This document shows, piece by piece, positions 1 through 8,723 of a stretch of DNA of 64,000 nt (position 1 is the first letter of the stretch; every line of letters begins with the position of its first letter). The stretch spans positions 434,001 to 498,000 of the forward strand of contig CAVPZG010000006.1 of assembly GCA_963710205.1 (NCBI GenBank), read 5' to 3'. Source of the stretch: Pacificimonas sp963710205. GTDB taxonomy: Bacteria; Pseudomonadota; Alphaproteobacteria; Sphingomonadales; Sphingomonadaceae. The notes beneath the pieces were generated by a model that was not told where the DNA came from, searched no databases, and saw only the letters and a program-made list of their open reading frames with translations. The position numbers and the translations under genes were made by a program.

Positions 1-695
1 GTTGTGATCACGGGGGCGGAGGGGTCGATGCCCGCGCCGGTGAAAATTTCGCGCAGCTCTTCGACGGACTTGTAGGTTCCGTCGCTGTTGAACAATTGAT
101 CGTGCGGGACATTTTTCGCGCCGCGCATGTGACCGGCGGCGACACCCTCGCGGGGATCGTCTTCCTGACCTGTAAATCGCGCCGCTGGCCGTGCATCGAC
201 GACCTGCTCCGCGTTGGTCAGCTGGTTCGCCTTCATCTCTTCCAGGGTGCGAATCTCGCTCTCGTCCTTCCAGACGGTGAAGTGGCGGTGACGAACATTG
301 GCCTTGCCGCTTTCCAGTGGGCGGCCCTCTTCTTTCCACTTGGCCAGGCCGCCATCCAGGATGGCGACTTCATGCGCGCCAAATGTCTTCAGCATCCACC
401 AGGCGCGCGCAGCCGTTTTCAGTTCGCTGTCGTCGTAGACCACGATGCGGCTGCCATCGCCCAGGCCGATGGATTGCATCCGGCTGGCGAATTTTTCCGA
501 TGACGGCGTCATGCCGGGCAGATCGCTGTCCTTGTCGGCAAGTTCCGCCAGATCCATGAAGACCGCACCCGGAATATGCGCGTTCTCGAATTTCGCACGG
601 GCATCCCGGTCAAGGAAGTAGGTGGCGTCGACAATGCGGATGTCCGGCTTGTCCAGCTCTCCAGAAAGCCATTCCGTCGTAACCAGCGAATCCAT
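1..695 (-). CDS. sseA: 3-mercaptopyruvate sulfurtransferase, rhodanese family (3' end beyond window)
   Basis: The protein begins MDSLVTTEWLSGEL and runs off the left edge after about 231 codons. It shows the two-domain rhodanese layout: an N-terminal inactive rhodanese domain (IRIVDATYF, then the HIPGAVFMDL loop) and the start of a second domain (VVDARPAARFTG, then GHMRGAKNVPHD). The catalytic CGSGVTA-type loop would lie just past the window edge, so its cysteine cannot be checked. The family moves sulfur from 3-mercaptopyruvate or thiosulfate to acceptors such as cyanide or thioredoxin in the cytoplasm. The ATG at 695 is preceded by GGAG; another ATG at 700 is in a different frame. The gene diverges from queF across about 90 bases. 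Confidence 0.9.
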   Translation of the reverse strand, partial: MDSLVTTEWLSGELDKPDIRIVDATYFLDRDARAKFENAHIPGAVFMDLAELADKDSDLPGMTPSSEKFASRMQSIGLGDGSRIVVYDDSELKTAARAWWMLKTFGAHEVAILDGGLAKWKEEGRPLESGKANVRHRHFTVWKDESEIRTLEEMKANQLTNAEQVVDARPAARFTGQEDDPREGVAAGHMRGAKNVPHDQLFNSDGTYKSVEELREIFTGAGIDPSAPVIT

Positions 696-784
696 TGCAT
701 GCGTCTCCGTGAAGCTATGTTGCGATGCAGTGATAACGTGGCCCACTAGGCAACGCTAGGCCGAACCGGCTACGGGGAGTGATT

Positions 785-1231
785 ATGGAAACGACATTTC
801 TCGGCAAGACCAGCGCGCTACCGGCAAGTCCCGAAGAAGCAATTCTGGATTATCCCGCAAATCCCCGCCCCGATGAGCGCTATCTCGTCCGCTTCGCGGC
901 GCCGGAGTTCACGTCGCTATGCCCGGTGACGGCGCAGCCCGACTTCGCACATCTCGTGATCGACTATGTGCCTGCGAAGACCATCGTCGAATCGAAATCG
1001 CTGAAGCTGTTCCTTGGCAGTTTCCGCAATCACGCCGCCTTTCACGAGGATTGCACCGTCGGCATCGGCAAAAGGCTGGCGGACGAAATGCAGCCCGTCT
1101 GGCTGCGCATCGGCGGCTACTGGTATCCGCGCGGCGGCATTCCGATCGATGTGTTCTGGCAGACCGGGAAACCGCCGGAGGATGTCTGGATTCCGCGCCA
1201 GGGTGTGGCATCCTATCGCGGGCGTGGATAG
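785..1231 (+). CDS. queF: NADPH-dependent 7-cyano-7-deazaguanine reductase QueF, short type
   Basis: This enzyme reduces the nitrile of preQ0 to the aminomethyl group of preQ1 in queuosine biosynthesis. The 148-residue length fits the unimodular QueF class. The nucleophilic cysteine sits in FTSLCPVTAQPDF, followed by the family block ESKSLKLFLGSFRNH and then FHEDC, carrying the catalytic aspartate. An in-frame GTG lies at 779, but GGGGAG at 774-779 is placed as the ribosome binding site for the ATG at 785, so 785 is chosen. Later pathway genes tgt and queA are in this window near 41-44 kb. Confidence 0.95.
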   Translation: METTFLGKTSALPASPEEAILDYPANPRPDERYLVRFAAPEFTSLCPVTAQPDFAHLVIDYVPAKTIVESKSLKLFLGSFRNHAAFHEDCTVGIGKRLADEMQPVWLRIGGYWYPRGGIPIDVFWQTGKPPEDVWIPRQGVASYRGRG

Positions 1232-1286
1232 GAACGCCGAACCGCCTCAAGCGCTTCTTCCTGACTAGATCTTCAGGAGAATGCCA

Positions 1287-1856
1287 ATGTCAGTGAATGT
1301 CGCAATCGTCTATTATTCCGGCTCCGGGCATACCCGGCGCATGGCGGACGCGGTGGTCGAAGGCGCCGAAAGCGTCGGCGCGGACGTCCATCTCCTCGAT
1401 GCGGCGACATTGGAGCGGGACACGCCGGACTGGGCGAAGCTTGGTGACAGCGATGCGATCATCTTTGGCTCACCCACATATATGGGGTCGGTGTCGGCGG
1501 CCATGGAGGGCTTTTTCGACAAGACCGTGGCCGACTGGTCGGCGCTGAACTGGAAAGACAAGCTGGCCGGTGGATTCACCAATTCGGGAACGCCTTCGGG
1601 CGACAAGGGCAGTACGCTTGCCAGGATCTTCACCTTTGCCGCGCAGCATGGGATGATCTGGGTGTCGCTGGGTGCCAATCCCGCGCCTGACGGCAGCATG
1701 AATCGCCTTGGCGGATTTACCGGGGCGATGGCCCGGTCCGATGACGCACCTCCCGAAGAAGGCAATCCTCCTGCCGAGGACCTCAACACCGCACGCGCAT
1801 ATGGTGCCCGCATCGCTGCTGCGGCGATGCGCTGGAAGAAAGGCGGCGTCGCATAG
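1287..1856 (+). CDS. Flavodoxin / NAD(P)H:quinone oxidoreductase family protein
   Basis: The N-terminus SVNVAIVYYSGSGHTRRMAD is a flavodoxin fold beta1-P-loop that binds FMN phosphate. GSPTYMGSVSAAM and FTNSGTPSGDKGSTL match the later FMN-binding loops of WrbA-like quinone reductases. The protein is about 189 residues, soluble and probably cytoplasmic. AGGAGA at 1275-1280 directly abuts an ATG at 1281 but has good spacing to the in-frame ATG at 1287, so 1287 is preferred. The substrate cannot be assigned. It lies between queF and pccB on the same strand without tight coupling. Confidence 0.85.
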   Translation: MSVNVAIVYYSGSGHTRRMADAVVEGAESVGADVHLLDAATLERDTPDWAKLGDSDAIIFGSPTYMGSVSAAMEGFFDKTVADWSALNWKDKLAGGFTNSGTPSGDKGSTLARIFTFAAQHGMIWVSLGANPAPDGSMNRLGGFTGAMARSDDAPPEEGNPPAEDLNTARAYGARIAAAAMRWKKGGVA

Positions 1857-1926
1857 CTGACGTGACATGTCGGCGGTCTGCCTGTTAAGCGCACTTCCCA
1901 CATATGGCATGGGAGTTCCGCCGGGC

Positions 1927-3456
1927 ATGCAGACCGTTATAGACCAGCTTGAGCAAAAACGCGATCAGGCCCGCCTTGGCGGCGGGCAGCGCCGCATCGA
2001 TGCGCAGCATGCCAAGGGCAAATTGACGGCACGGGAGCGGCTCGACGTTCTCCTTGACCCGGGTTCCTTCGAGGAAACCGGCATGTTCGTCGAACATAAT
2101 GCCACTGACTTCGGCATGGATGAGCAGATCATACCCGGCGACGGCGTCGTCACGGGTTCCGGAACCATCAATGGCCGCCTTGTCTATGTCTTCTCACAGG
2201 ACTTCACAGTCTTTGGGGGCGCATTGTCGGAACGTCACGCGGAAAAAATCTGCAAGATGATGGACACCGCGATGAAAGTCGGCGCCCCCGTCATCGGCCT
2301 CAATGATTCCGGCGGTGCGCGCATTCAGGAGGGCGTCGCCTCCCTCGGCGGTTATGCGGAAGTTTTCCAGCGCAACGTCCTGGCTTCCGGTGTCGTCCCG
2401 CAGATCAGCCTGATCATGGGGCCTTGCGCGGGCGGCGCCGTTTACTCCCCCGCGATGACCGACTTCATCATGATGGTGAAGGACTCGTCCTACATGTTCG
2501 TCACCGGGCCTGACGTCGTAAAGACCGTCACGAATGAGGTCGTGACGCAGGACGAGCTTGGCGGTGCGGTCACCCATACGACGAAATCGGGCGTCGCCGA
2601 TCTGGCGCTGGAGAACGATATCGAGGCGCTTCTCCGCGCCCGCGATCTCGTCGACTTTCTTCCGCTCAGCAACCGCGAAGCGCCGCCCGTCTTGCCGACT
2701 TTCGGTGGACTTGAACCGGACGAGAGTCTCGACACGCTGATTCCGGACAGCGCCAACAAGCCTTACGACATGCACGAACTCATCCGGAAAACCTGCGACG
2801 AGCAGGACTTTTTCGAGCTGCAGCCCGCCCATGCGGCCAATATCATCATCGGCTTTGGGCGGGTTGAGGGACACACGGTCGGCTTCGTCGCCAACCAGCC
2901 CATGGTGCAGGCGGGCGTGCTCGATATCAATTCGTCGAAGAAGGCGGCGCGGTTCGTTCGCTTCTGCGACGCGTTCAGCATTCCCATCGTCACCTTCGTC
3001 GACGTTCCCGGCTTCCTGCCTGGAACGGCGCAGGAACATAACGGTATCATCAAACACGGCGCAAAGCTGCTGTTCGCCTATGCCGAGGCGACTGTGCCGA
3101 AAATCACGGTGATCACCCGCAAGGCCTATGGCGGTGCCTATGATGTGATGGCGTCAAAACATTTGCGCGGCGACCTCAACTATGCCTGGCCGACCGCCGA
3201 AATCGCCGTGATGGGTGCGAAGGGCGCGGTCGAGATCATCTTTCGCAAGGACGCGGGCGACGCGGACAAGATCGCGGCGAAAACAAAGGAATATGAGGAC
3301 CGCTTCGCCAATCCCTTCGTGGCCGCTGCAAAGGGGTTCATCGACGAGGTGATCATGCCTCATTCCACGCGCAGGCGCATCGCCATGGGTCTGCGCCGCC
3401 TGCGCACAAAGGAATTAACCAATCCCTGGAAGAAGCATGACAACATTCCGCTTTAG
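1927..3456 (+). CDS. pccB: Propionyl-CoA carboxylase beta subunit (acyl-CoA carboxyltransferase)
   Basis: This is the carboxyltransferase subunit of a biotin-dependent acyl-CoA carboxylase. It moves CO2 from carboxybiotin to propionyl-CoA to form methylmalonyl-CoA. Family signatures include LGGGQRRIDAQHAKGKLTAR, GLNDSGGARIQEGV, MGPCAGGAVYSPAM, and in the C-terminal half GFLPGTAQEHNGIIKHGAKL and ITRKAYGGAYDVMASK. The frame is open from 1867, but MQTVIDQLEQKRDQAR at 1927 is the usual family start and gives the normal length of 509 residues. GGGAG at 1911-1915 could serve as its binding site. The biotin-carrying alpha subunit is not in the window. Confidence 0.95.
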   Translation: MQTVIDQLEQKRDQARLGGGQRRIDAQHAKGKLTARERLDVLLDPGSFEETGMFVEHNATDFGMDEQIIPGDGVVTGSGTINGRLVYVFSQDFTVFGGALSERHAEKICKMMDTAMKVGAPVIGLNDSGGARIQEGVASLGGYAEVFQRNVLASGVVPQISLIMGPCAGGAVYSPAMTDFIMMVKDSSYMFVTGPDVVKTVTNEVVTQDELGGAVTHTTKSGVADLALENDIEALLRARDLVDFLPLSNREAPPVLPTFGGLEPDESLDTLIPDSANKPYDMHELIRKTCDEQDFFELQPAHAANIIIGFGRVEGHTVGFVANQPMVQAGVLDINSSKKAARFVRFCDAFSIPIVTFVDVPGFLPGTAQEHNGIIKHGAKLLFAYAEATVPKITVITRKAYGGAYDVMASKHLRGDLNYAWPTAEIAVMGAKGAVEIIFRKDAGDADKIAAKTKEYEDRFANPFVAAAKGFIDEVIMPHSTRRRIAMGLRRLRTKELTNPWKKHDNIPL

Positions 3457-3498
3457 GCGGAACTGTCATTCGCGTGTGATCGCTATTACGGAACCGGC

Positions 3499-4701
3499 AT
3501 GAAACTGAAGAAAGCCATTGGCAATATTTTGCACGCGCGCCCGTTCGAGCCCGGGCATGCGCGTTTCTATCTGACCCAGGTCGCCAACCGCGAACGCAAC
3601 GCGCGGGGCGGGCTGACCGATGCCGATCATTTGCGTGCGACTGCCGACTGGCTGAGGCATGCGCAGGATTCGCAGAGCGATGGCGGCTTTTCCGGGCGCT
3701 ATAAACTGCACGCGGGCTGGACCTCGTCCTATCCTGAAACGACTGGCTACATCATTCCGACATGTCTCGCGCTGGCGGAGGAATATGGCGATCGGGAATG
3801 GGAGGACCGGGCAAGCCGTGCCAATGATTTCCTGCTGCGTCTGCAGCTCGACGACGGCGCATTTCCGGGCGGTGAGGTGGCGGAGAACACATCCGAACCA
3901 TCGCCCTTTAACACCGCGCAGATCCTGAACGGCCTGACCGCCTGGGCGAAGCATTCGGGTGATCTGGAAACGCAGGAGGCTGCGGCGCGGGCGGCGAAAT
4001 GGCTCATTTCCGTGCAGGATGATGATGGTGCCTTCCGGAAATATTTCTATTGGGACCAGCCGTCGGCTTATTCCGCGCACCTCAGCTGCTGGATCGCCGA
4101 ATATGGCGTCGCCTTTGGCGACGAGGGCGCCAAACAGGCGGCAGCCAGGCATCTCGACTGGACACTGGGGCTGCAGCAGGAAAATGGCTGGTTCGAGCGT
4201 TCCGGCTTCTCTGAGGAGCATCATCAGGCGCGCACCGCGCCGACGCATACCATCGCCTACACGATCTGGGGTGTCCTTCTGAACGGGATCCTGCTGGGCC
4301 GCGAAGACGCCATCGACGCGGCGCAGACGGCAACAGAGGCGGTGATGCGCCGTACCGAATTGTCGAAGACGTTGCCCGGCATGCTCGACGCCGACTGGAA
4401 ATCGGCACACGGTCCGCAATGTCTTACCGGCAACGCCCAGATGGCACTCATCATGTTCGAGCTGTACCGCCAGCGCGGCGACCTGCGTCTGGTCTCGACC
4501 GCATGCAAGCTGATCGACCTCGTGAAGCGCGCGCAGGATATGGGCAATGTGAATAGCGGCATTCGCGGGGGCGTCGCAGGCTCGGATCCGGTCTGGGGCC
4601 TTTACCTCTTCCACGCGCTCCCCAACTGGGCGGCGAAATTCTTCATCGATGCCCTGCTCGACAAGAAGAAGACGCTTGCAGCGATTGAGGCGGGCGCTTG
4701 A
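3499..4701 (+). CDS. Alpha/alpha-toroid protein of the prenyltransferase/squalene-cyclase repeat fold
   Basis: The protein has 400 residues and no signal peptide. Repeats of the toroid type are visible: AQDSQSDGGFSGRY, LQLDDGAFPGGEV, VQDDDGAFRKYFY and LGLQQENGWFERS, each a helix end followed by a Q/D-D-G-[AG]-F-like turn as in terpenoid cyclases, protein prenyltransferases and some polysaccharide-associated proteins. No DxDD cyclase motif was seen, so terpene cyclisation is not claimed. The stop overlaps the TTG start of the downstream formyltransferase (TTGA), implying translational coupling and a shared pathway. Sugar or surface-glycan modification is an inference from that partner and from the ATP-grasp genes nearby. 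Confidence 0.6.
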   Translation: MKLKKAIGNILHARPFEPGHARFYLTQVANRERNARGGLTDADHLRATADWLRHAQDSQSDGGFSGRYKLHAGWTSSYPETTGYIIPTCLALAEEYGDREWEDRASRANDFLLRLQLDDGAFPGGEVAENTSEPSPFNTAQILNGLTAWAKHSGDLETQEAAARAAKWLISVQDDDGAFRKYFYWDQPSAYSAHLSCWIAEYGVAFGDEGAKQAAARHLDWTLGLQQENGWFERSGFSEEHHQARTAPTHTIAYTIWGVLLNGILLGREDAIDAAQTATEAVMRRTELSKTLPGMLDADWKSAHGPQCLTGNAQMALIMFELYRQRGDLRLVSTACKLIDLVKRAQDMGNVNSGIRGGVAGSDPVWGLYLFHALPNWAAKFFIDALLDKKKTLAAIEAGA

Positions 4702-5477
4702 ACATCTGGCTTCTCACGCAGGCGCACGTCCGAAAGGGTAGCGCCGTCGCAAAGGCGCTGATGGCCGCCGGTGTGAAACCGACGGGCATGATTTTCGAGG
4801 GGGTGCGCGGGAAACCCCTGCGTGACCGTCTGGTTGCAAGGCTGGCAAATGACGGGCTTGCCGGGCGTCCCTTTGCCGGGGCTGCTTCAACCGCTCCAAA
4901 GACACCGCTGACCGAACCAGGGCCGACCGTCGCCCCGCTGCCGACGGCGGCGCAATTCGCCGTACGTCACAACATCAGGACGCTGAGTGTCCTCGACCTG
5001 AAATCACAGGAATCGCTGGACGCTATCGGCGCCCTGAAACCCTATCTGTTCGTTCATGCCGGGGCGGGCATTTTGCGCGCGCCGCTTCTCGCCATTCCGA
5101 AACTCGGTACGGTGAATGCGCATATGGGCGTGCTGCCTGAATATCGCGGCATGAATGTGACGGAATGGGCGGCCCTTGAGGGCGGACCGACGGGCTGCAC
5201 GGCGCACCTGATCGATCCCGGCATCGATACGGGCGATATCCTGTCCGTGCATGAAATGCCGGGGCCCTGGCCGTCGATTGCCGCCATGCGCGCGGACGTG
5301 GACGCAACGCAGCTTGCCCTGCTGGCAGAGGCCGTGCGCGTCATTGCCGAGGCGAACGCGCTGCCGCCCGCCAGTCAGCAGCAGGCAAATGAAGGCAAAC
5401 AATATTTTGCCATGCACGCCGATCTGAAGGCAATACTGGATAGACGGCTCGCTGCCGCCTATGGAGCGGTCGATTGA
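4698..5477 (+). CDS. Formyltransferase-family protein
   Basis: The C-terminal half has the formyltransferase catalytic layout: VNAHMGVLPEYRGMN supplies the Asn and His, and DPGIDTGDIL supplies the Asp. The family moves a formyl group from 10-formyl-tetrahydrofolate to an amine of a sugar nucleotide, tRNA-bound Met or a purine precursor. Residues 50-75 are a low-complexity Pro/Ala/Thr stretch not typical of Fmt or PurN, and no Fmt C-terminal domain is present, so the substrate is unknown. The start is TTG at 4698, overlapping the upstream stop by four bases. A role in sugar N-formylation is plausible but unproven. Confidence 0.75.
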   Translation: MNIWLLTQAHVRKGSAVAKALMAAGVKPTGMIFEGVRGKPLRDRLVARLANDGLAGRPFAGAASTAPKTPLTEPGPTVAPLPTAAQFAVRHNIRTLSVLDLKSQESLDAIGALKPYLFVHAGAGILRAPLLAIPKLGTVNAHMGVLPEYRGMNVTEWAALEGGPTGCTAHLIDPGIDTGDILSVHEMPGPWPSIAAMRADVDATQLALLAEAVRVIAEANALPPASQQQANEGKQYFAMHADLKAILDRRLAAAYGAVD

Positions 5478-5497
5478 TCATCTTGCAGGACAGCTAA

Positions 5498-6439
5498 ATG
5501 GCAACCGGACTCGTAGCGCTTCTCGATGACGTGGCCGCCATTGCGCGCGTCGCCGCCGCTTCGCTCGACGATGTCGGTGTCGCCGCCGCGCGGGCAGGGG
5601 GCAAGACCGCAGGTGTCGTCATTGACGATGCCGCCGTCACGCCGCGCTACCTGACCGGTTTTGACCCGTCGCGGGAACTGCCGGTCATCTGGAAAATCGC
5701 GCGCGGTTCGATCTTCAACAAACTTGTGATCCTGCTCCCCGCGGCTGTCCTTCTGGGTCAGTTCGCGCCGTTCCTGATCCCCGTCATCCTGATCTTTGGC
5801 GGTCTTTTCCTCAGTTACGAGGCGGCGGAAAAGGTGCTGGAGCTGTTTCATGTCGATGAAACGACGAAAAACGACACGCCGGTCGTAATCGAGGGTGAGA
5901 AGCAGGAAAAGGAGATGGTGTCCGGCGCCATCCGCACAGACCTCATTCTTTCTGCTGAAATCATGGCGATCGCCCTGTCAGAGGTGATGGACGAAAGCTG
6001 GCTCAGTCAGGCGGTCATTCTTGCGCTGATCGGCATTGTCATCACGATCGTCGTCTACGGGGCGGTCGCAATCATCGTGAAAATGGACGATGTCGGACTT
6101 CATCTGGCCAAAACGAAGGAGGGCGCGCTGGCCAGGTTTGGACGCGGTCTGGTTGGTTTCATGCCAAAGCTGCTGGGTGCGATATCCCTGATCGGGACGC
6201 TGGCGATGGCCTGGGTCGGCGGCGGCCTCCTCGTCCATAATGCCTATCTCCTCGGCTGGGCGGGGCCTGAGCATGTGATCGAAGCGGTCGCACAGCCTCT
6301 TGCGGCTGCGGCTCCCGCCGGTATCGCCGGCTTCGTGGAATGGCTGGTCTTCGCTGTGGCGTCCGGCATTCTCGGTGTCGCCGTCGGGGCGGTGCTGGCG
6401 CCGATCGTCCACAAGCTGTTTCCCAATTTCGGGCATTGA
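5498..6439 (+). CDS. DUF808 / YedI family inner-membrane protein
   Basis: The N-terminus ATGLVALLDDVAAIARVAAA, the block KTAGVVIDDAAVTPRYLTG and the block GAIRTDLILSAEIMAIAL are characteristic of DUF808 (E. coli YedI). Several hydrophobic segments are visible: around residues 85-110, then about 165-190, 220-245 and a C-terminal pair. The molecular role of the family is unknown. It starts 20 bases after the formyltransferase and may be cotranscribed. Its 3' end converges on the ATP-grasp gene at 6544 across about 100 bases in which no clear terminator was seen. Confidence 0.88.
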   Translation: MATGLVALLDDVAAIARVAAASLDDVGVAAARAGGKTAGVVIDDAAVTPRYLTGFDPSRELPVIWKIARGSIFNKLVILLPAAVLLGQFAPFLIPVILIFGGLFLSYEAAEKVLELFHVDETTKNDTPVVIEGEKQEKEMVSGAIRTDLILSAEIMAIALSEVMDESWLSQAVILALIGIVITIVVYGAVAIIVKMDDVGLHLAKTKEGALARFGRGLVGFMPKLLGAISLIGTLAMAWVGGGLLVHNAYLLGWAGPEHVIEAVAQPLAAAAPAGIAGFVEWLVFAVASGILGVAVGAVLAPIVHKLFPNFGH

Positions 6440-6543
6440 CCGCGTAGGCCTGCGGGTTCTCCGCGCCGCACCCTGCCCGGGGACAGTGCCCTGTTCGCCG
6501 CATTTGACCCCAAGGTCATGTCGATGAAGGAACCTGAAGGCGT

Positions 6544-7569
6544 CTAATACTCGATCCTGTGATCCCGCAGCCAGCGCTTGAACGGTACCTGAGAATAGGC
6601 CTGCCCGCGCCGGTCAGGTTCCGCGTTGACTTCAAGGATGGTCGGCCCTTCCGGCGTCACGGCGATATCGAAACCGGCAAAGCGCAGCTCCCGCAGCTGC
6701 GCCAGTGCGGTGCGGGCGAGCGCCTTCGCCTCCTCCGCGAAGGGCGGACGCGCATCCTCGATCTGAATGCCGGTGTCTGGATGGCGGGGCAGATATTTCC
6801 GGAAGATCGTACCCGTGCGCCCGGGTTCCAGCGTGCCGTCCGGTCGCAATGCCGCATATAGCCCGCCGCCGCCCACATTGTCGGTCCTGATCCCGGTGCG
6901 GCCCATTCTCAGATAGCTGAGGACAATTTCCGGCTCTGCATTCTGATGCGCCTGAATGGCCCAGATACGCCAGGCATTGACGCTGTCCGGGTTCAGGGAA
7001 GCGTACCAGTCATGCTGGGTCAGATAGGGTTCGACAATGAAGCCGCGCGGCATCGTTGCCGCCACGTCCTCCAGCGTCTGCGGCTCAGCATCCGCCATCT
7101 TGTCGTCGATCAGCCGCGGTCCCGGCAATATCCGCATCGGCCGGAAGCCCTGACCTCCGAAACTGTCGGCCGGCTTCACGGCGACATGATCGATCCCGCA
7201 AGTCGCCAGAGCCTCCGCGAAGGCGGCGAAATCGACAGGCCCGCCCTCGGTCATGAAGATCGGTTCCGGCGTCGCCAGCCCGAATGCCCTGAACCGCCGT
7301 TTCTGCTCCGGCTTTTCATATAGCGGGCGGCGTCCGTCCTTGGGATTGATCCTCAGGATATAGTCCAGATACTCAGCCTCGTTGATATAGTCCGCCATTT
7401 CGGCGCGGGAGAGGCCGCGCCGGTTCATGCCCGCCACCAGATAATAGCGCGGACCGATGTCGCGCGCGCGCAGCAGCCACACCATGTCGGCCAGCTGTCT
7501 GGCCCGCGATTTGCGATTTTCGCCGCCCGCGCCCATGGCGCGCCAGAGTTCATGAAGACCGGAGATCAT
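6544..7569 (-). CDS. Sugar-transfer-associated ATP-grasp family ligase, paralogue 2
   Basis: The protein has 341 residues. Landmarks are a short helical N-terminus, YYLVAGMNRRGLSRAEM, an ATP-grasp nucleotide-binding strand HVAVKPADSFGGQGF near residue 145, GFIVEPYLTQHDWYASLNP, VNAWRIWAIQ, and a metal-binding end FAGFDIAVTPEGPTILEVNA. These match the ATP-grasp family found with polysaccharide and peptide-ligation loci (ATPgrasp_ST type). Such enzymes usually activate a carboxylate as acyl phosphate and join it to an amine or thiol. It lies 9 bases downstream of a clear paralogue (7579-8619), so the two are cotranscribed. The substrate is unknown. Confidence 0.85.
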   Translation of the reverse strand: MISGLHELWRAMGAGGENRKSRARQLADMVWLLRARDIGPRYYLVAGMNRRGLSRAEMADYINEAEYLDYILRINPKDGRRPLYEKPEQKRRFRAFGLATPEPIFMTEGGPVDFAAFAEALATCGIDHVAVKPADSFGGQGFRPMRILPGPRLIDDKMADAEPQTLEDVAATMPRGFIVEPYLTQHDWYASLNPDSVNAWRIWAIQAHQNAEPEIVLSYLRMGRTGIRTDNVGGGGLYAALRPDGTLEPGRTGTIFRKYLPRHPDTGIQIEDARPPFAEEAKALARTALAQLRELRFAGFDIAVTPEGPTILEVNAEPDRRGQAYSQVPFKRWLRDHRIEY

Positions 7570-7578
7570 GGTCCCGCT

Positions 7579-8619
7579 TCAACTGATATAGCCGCGATCC
7601 GCAAGCCAGCATTTCATCGGCACGCGGCACCAGGCCGCACCGATGCGGTCCGGTCCGAAATTGGCCTCGATCAATAGCGGGCCATCCGTCGTCACGGCGA
7701 TGTCCAGTCCGGCGAATGTAACGCCTTCAAATGCCTTCAGCGCCTTGCCCGCAAAGGCGAAGACGGCGCCGATTTCCGGCGGCACGCCACCTTCCCAGCC
7801 GTGGCCGCTATCGGGATGGACGTCATAACCGGCATCACCCGGATGGCCATTCGTCAGCCGCCCCAGGGTCCCGTCCGGCAGCAGCGGCATCAAAAGGCCG
7901 CCGGCGCCCTGATTGTCCACGCGGGTTTCGCCGCGCGCCATGCGAAGGTAGGCCAGCATGATCTCGGGCTCGGCGGTATCATCCCGCTGGATGACCCAGA
8001 CCCGCCAGCTGTTGATGGCGCGGGGCGACAGCGCCGCATACCAGGGGTGCTGGTTCCGAACGGCGCGCTCCATCAGCCAGGCGCCGCCCATATGCAGGTT
8101 CAATGCCGCCAGATCGTAGGTCCGCCCATCTCCGTCCACCAGATGCGTGCCCAGCGCGCTGTTGTCCGCAATCGCAAGGAACTCGATTCCGTGCCCGCCG
8201 CCCGACGCGATGTCGGGCTTTACAACGACATGCTCCCCGACATTGGCGGCTAGCCGTTTCCGGTCGCTGTCCGTGACATCGCCTGCTTGTCCCTTGCCGT
8301 GCATGAGCATTTCCGGAGTGGCGATGGACTTTGCCGCGCATATTTTCTTCTGCTGCGACTTGCTGTCCAGCGGGCGGCGTACCGGCGGCGGGTTCATCCT
8401 GCTGACGAAATCGGCATATTCCATATGACTGAAATGGCCGAACAGCTCGCGCCTGTCCGCATCCCGCCGGTTCAGGCCGGCACAATAATAATAGCCCGGC
8501 CCGTGACCGCAGCGGACGCGCAGCAGGGCGAGTTCGAAAAGCTGCCGCAGCGCGGATTTGCTGTCCACGCCGCCGGTTCGCAATAATCTGGAAAGGGCCG
8601 GCGCGGCGGAAACAGTCAT
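7579..8619 (-). CDS. Sugar-transfer-associated ATP-grasp family ligase, paralogue 1
   Basis: The protein has 346 residues and aligns along its whole length with the next gene. Shared landmarks are YYYCAGLNRRDADRREL, MEYADFVSRMNPPPVRRPL, HVVVKPDIASGGGHG, LMERAVRNQHPWYAALSP, INSWRVWVIQ, EPEIMLAYLRMARG and FAGLDIAVTTDGPLLIEANF. The conserved acidic and Asn residues of the last motif fit ATP-grasp metal binding. The ATG at 8619 is preceded by CGGAGA. It is first in a two-gene minus-strand operon and diverges, across about 100 bases, from two paralogous genes of an unrecognised family. The tandem copies probably act on different but related substrates (inference). Confidence 0.85.
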   Translation of the reverse strand: MTVSAAPALSRLLRTGGVDSKSALRQLFELALLRVRCGHGPGYYYCAGLNRRDADRRELFGHFSHMEYADFVSRMNPPPVRRPLDSKSQQKKICAAKSIATPEMLMHGKGQAGDVTDSDRKRLAANVGEHVVVKPDIASGGGHGIEFLAIADNSALGTHLVDGDGRTYDLAALNLHMGGAWLMERAVRNQHPWYAALSPRAINSWRVWVIQRDDTAEPEIMLAYLRMARGETRVDNQGAGGLLMPLLPDGTLGRLTNGHPGDAGYDVHPDSGHGWEGGVPPEIGAVFAFAGKALKAFEGVTFAGLDIAVTTDGPLLIEANFGPDRIGAAWCRVPMKCWLADRGYIS

Positions 8620-8723
8620 GCATATCTCCGGAATGGGGAATACATTACGCTACTGAACTTACCCGCCTGTTAATGGACATGTGCCTAGTCAAAACGGCCA
8701 GCCACAACTAGGTCTCTGCGACA

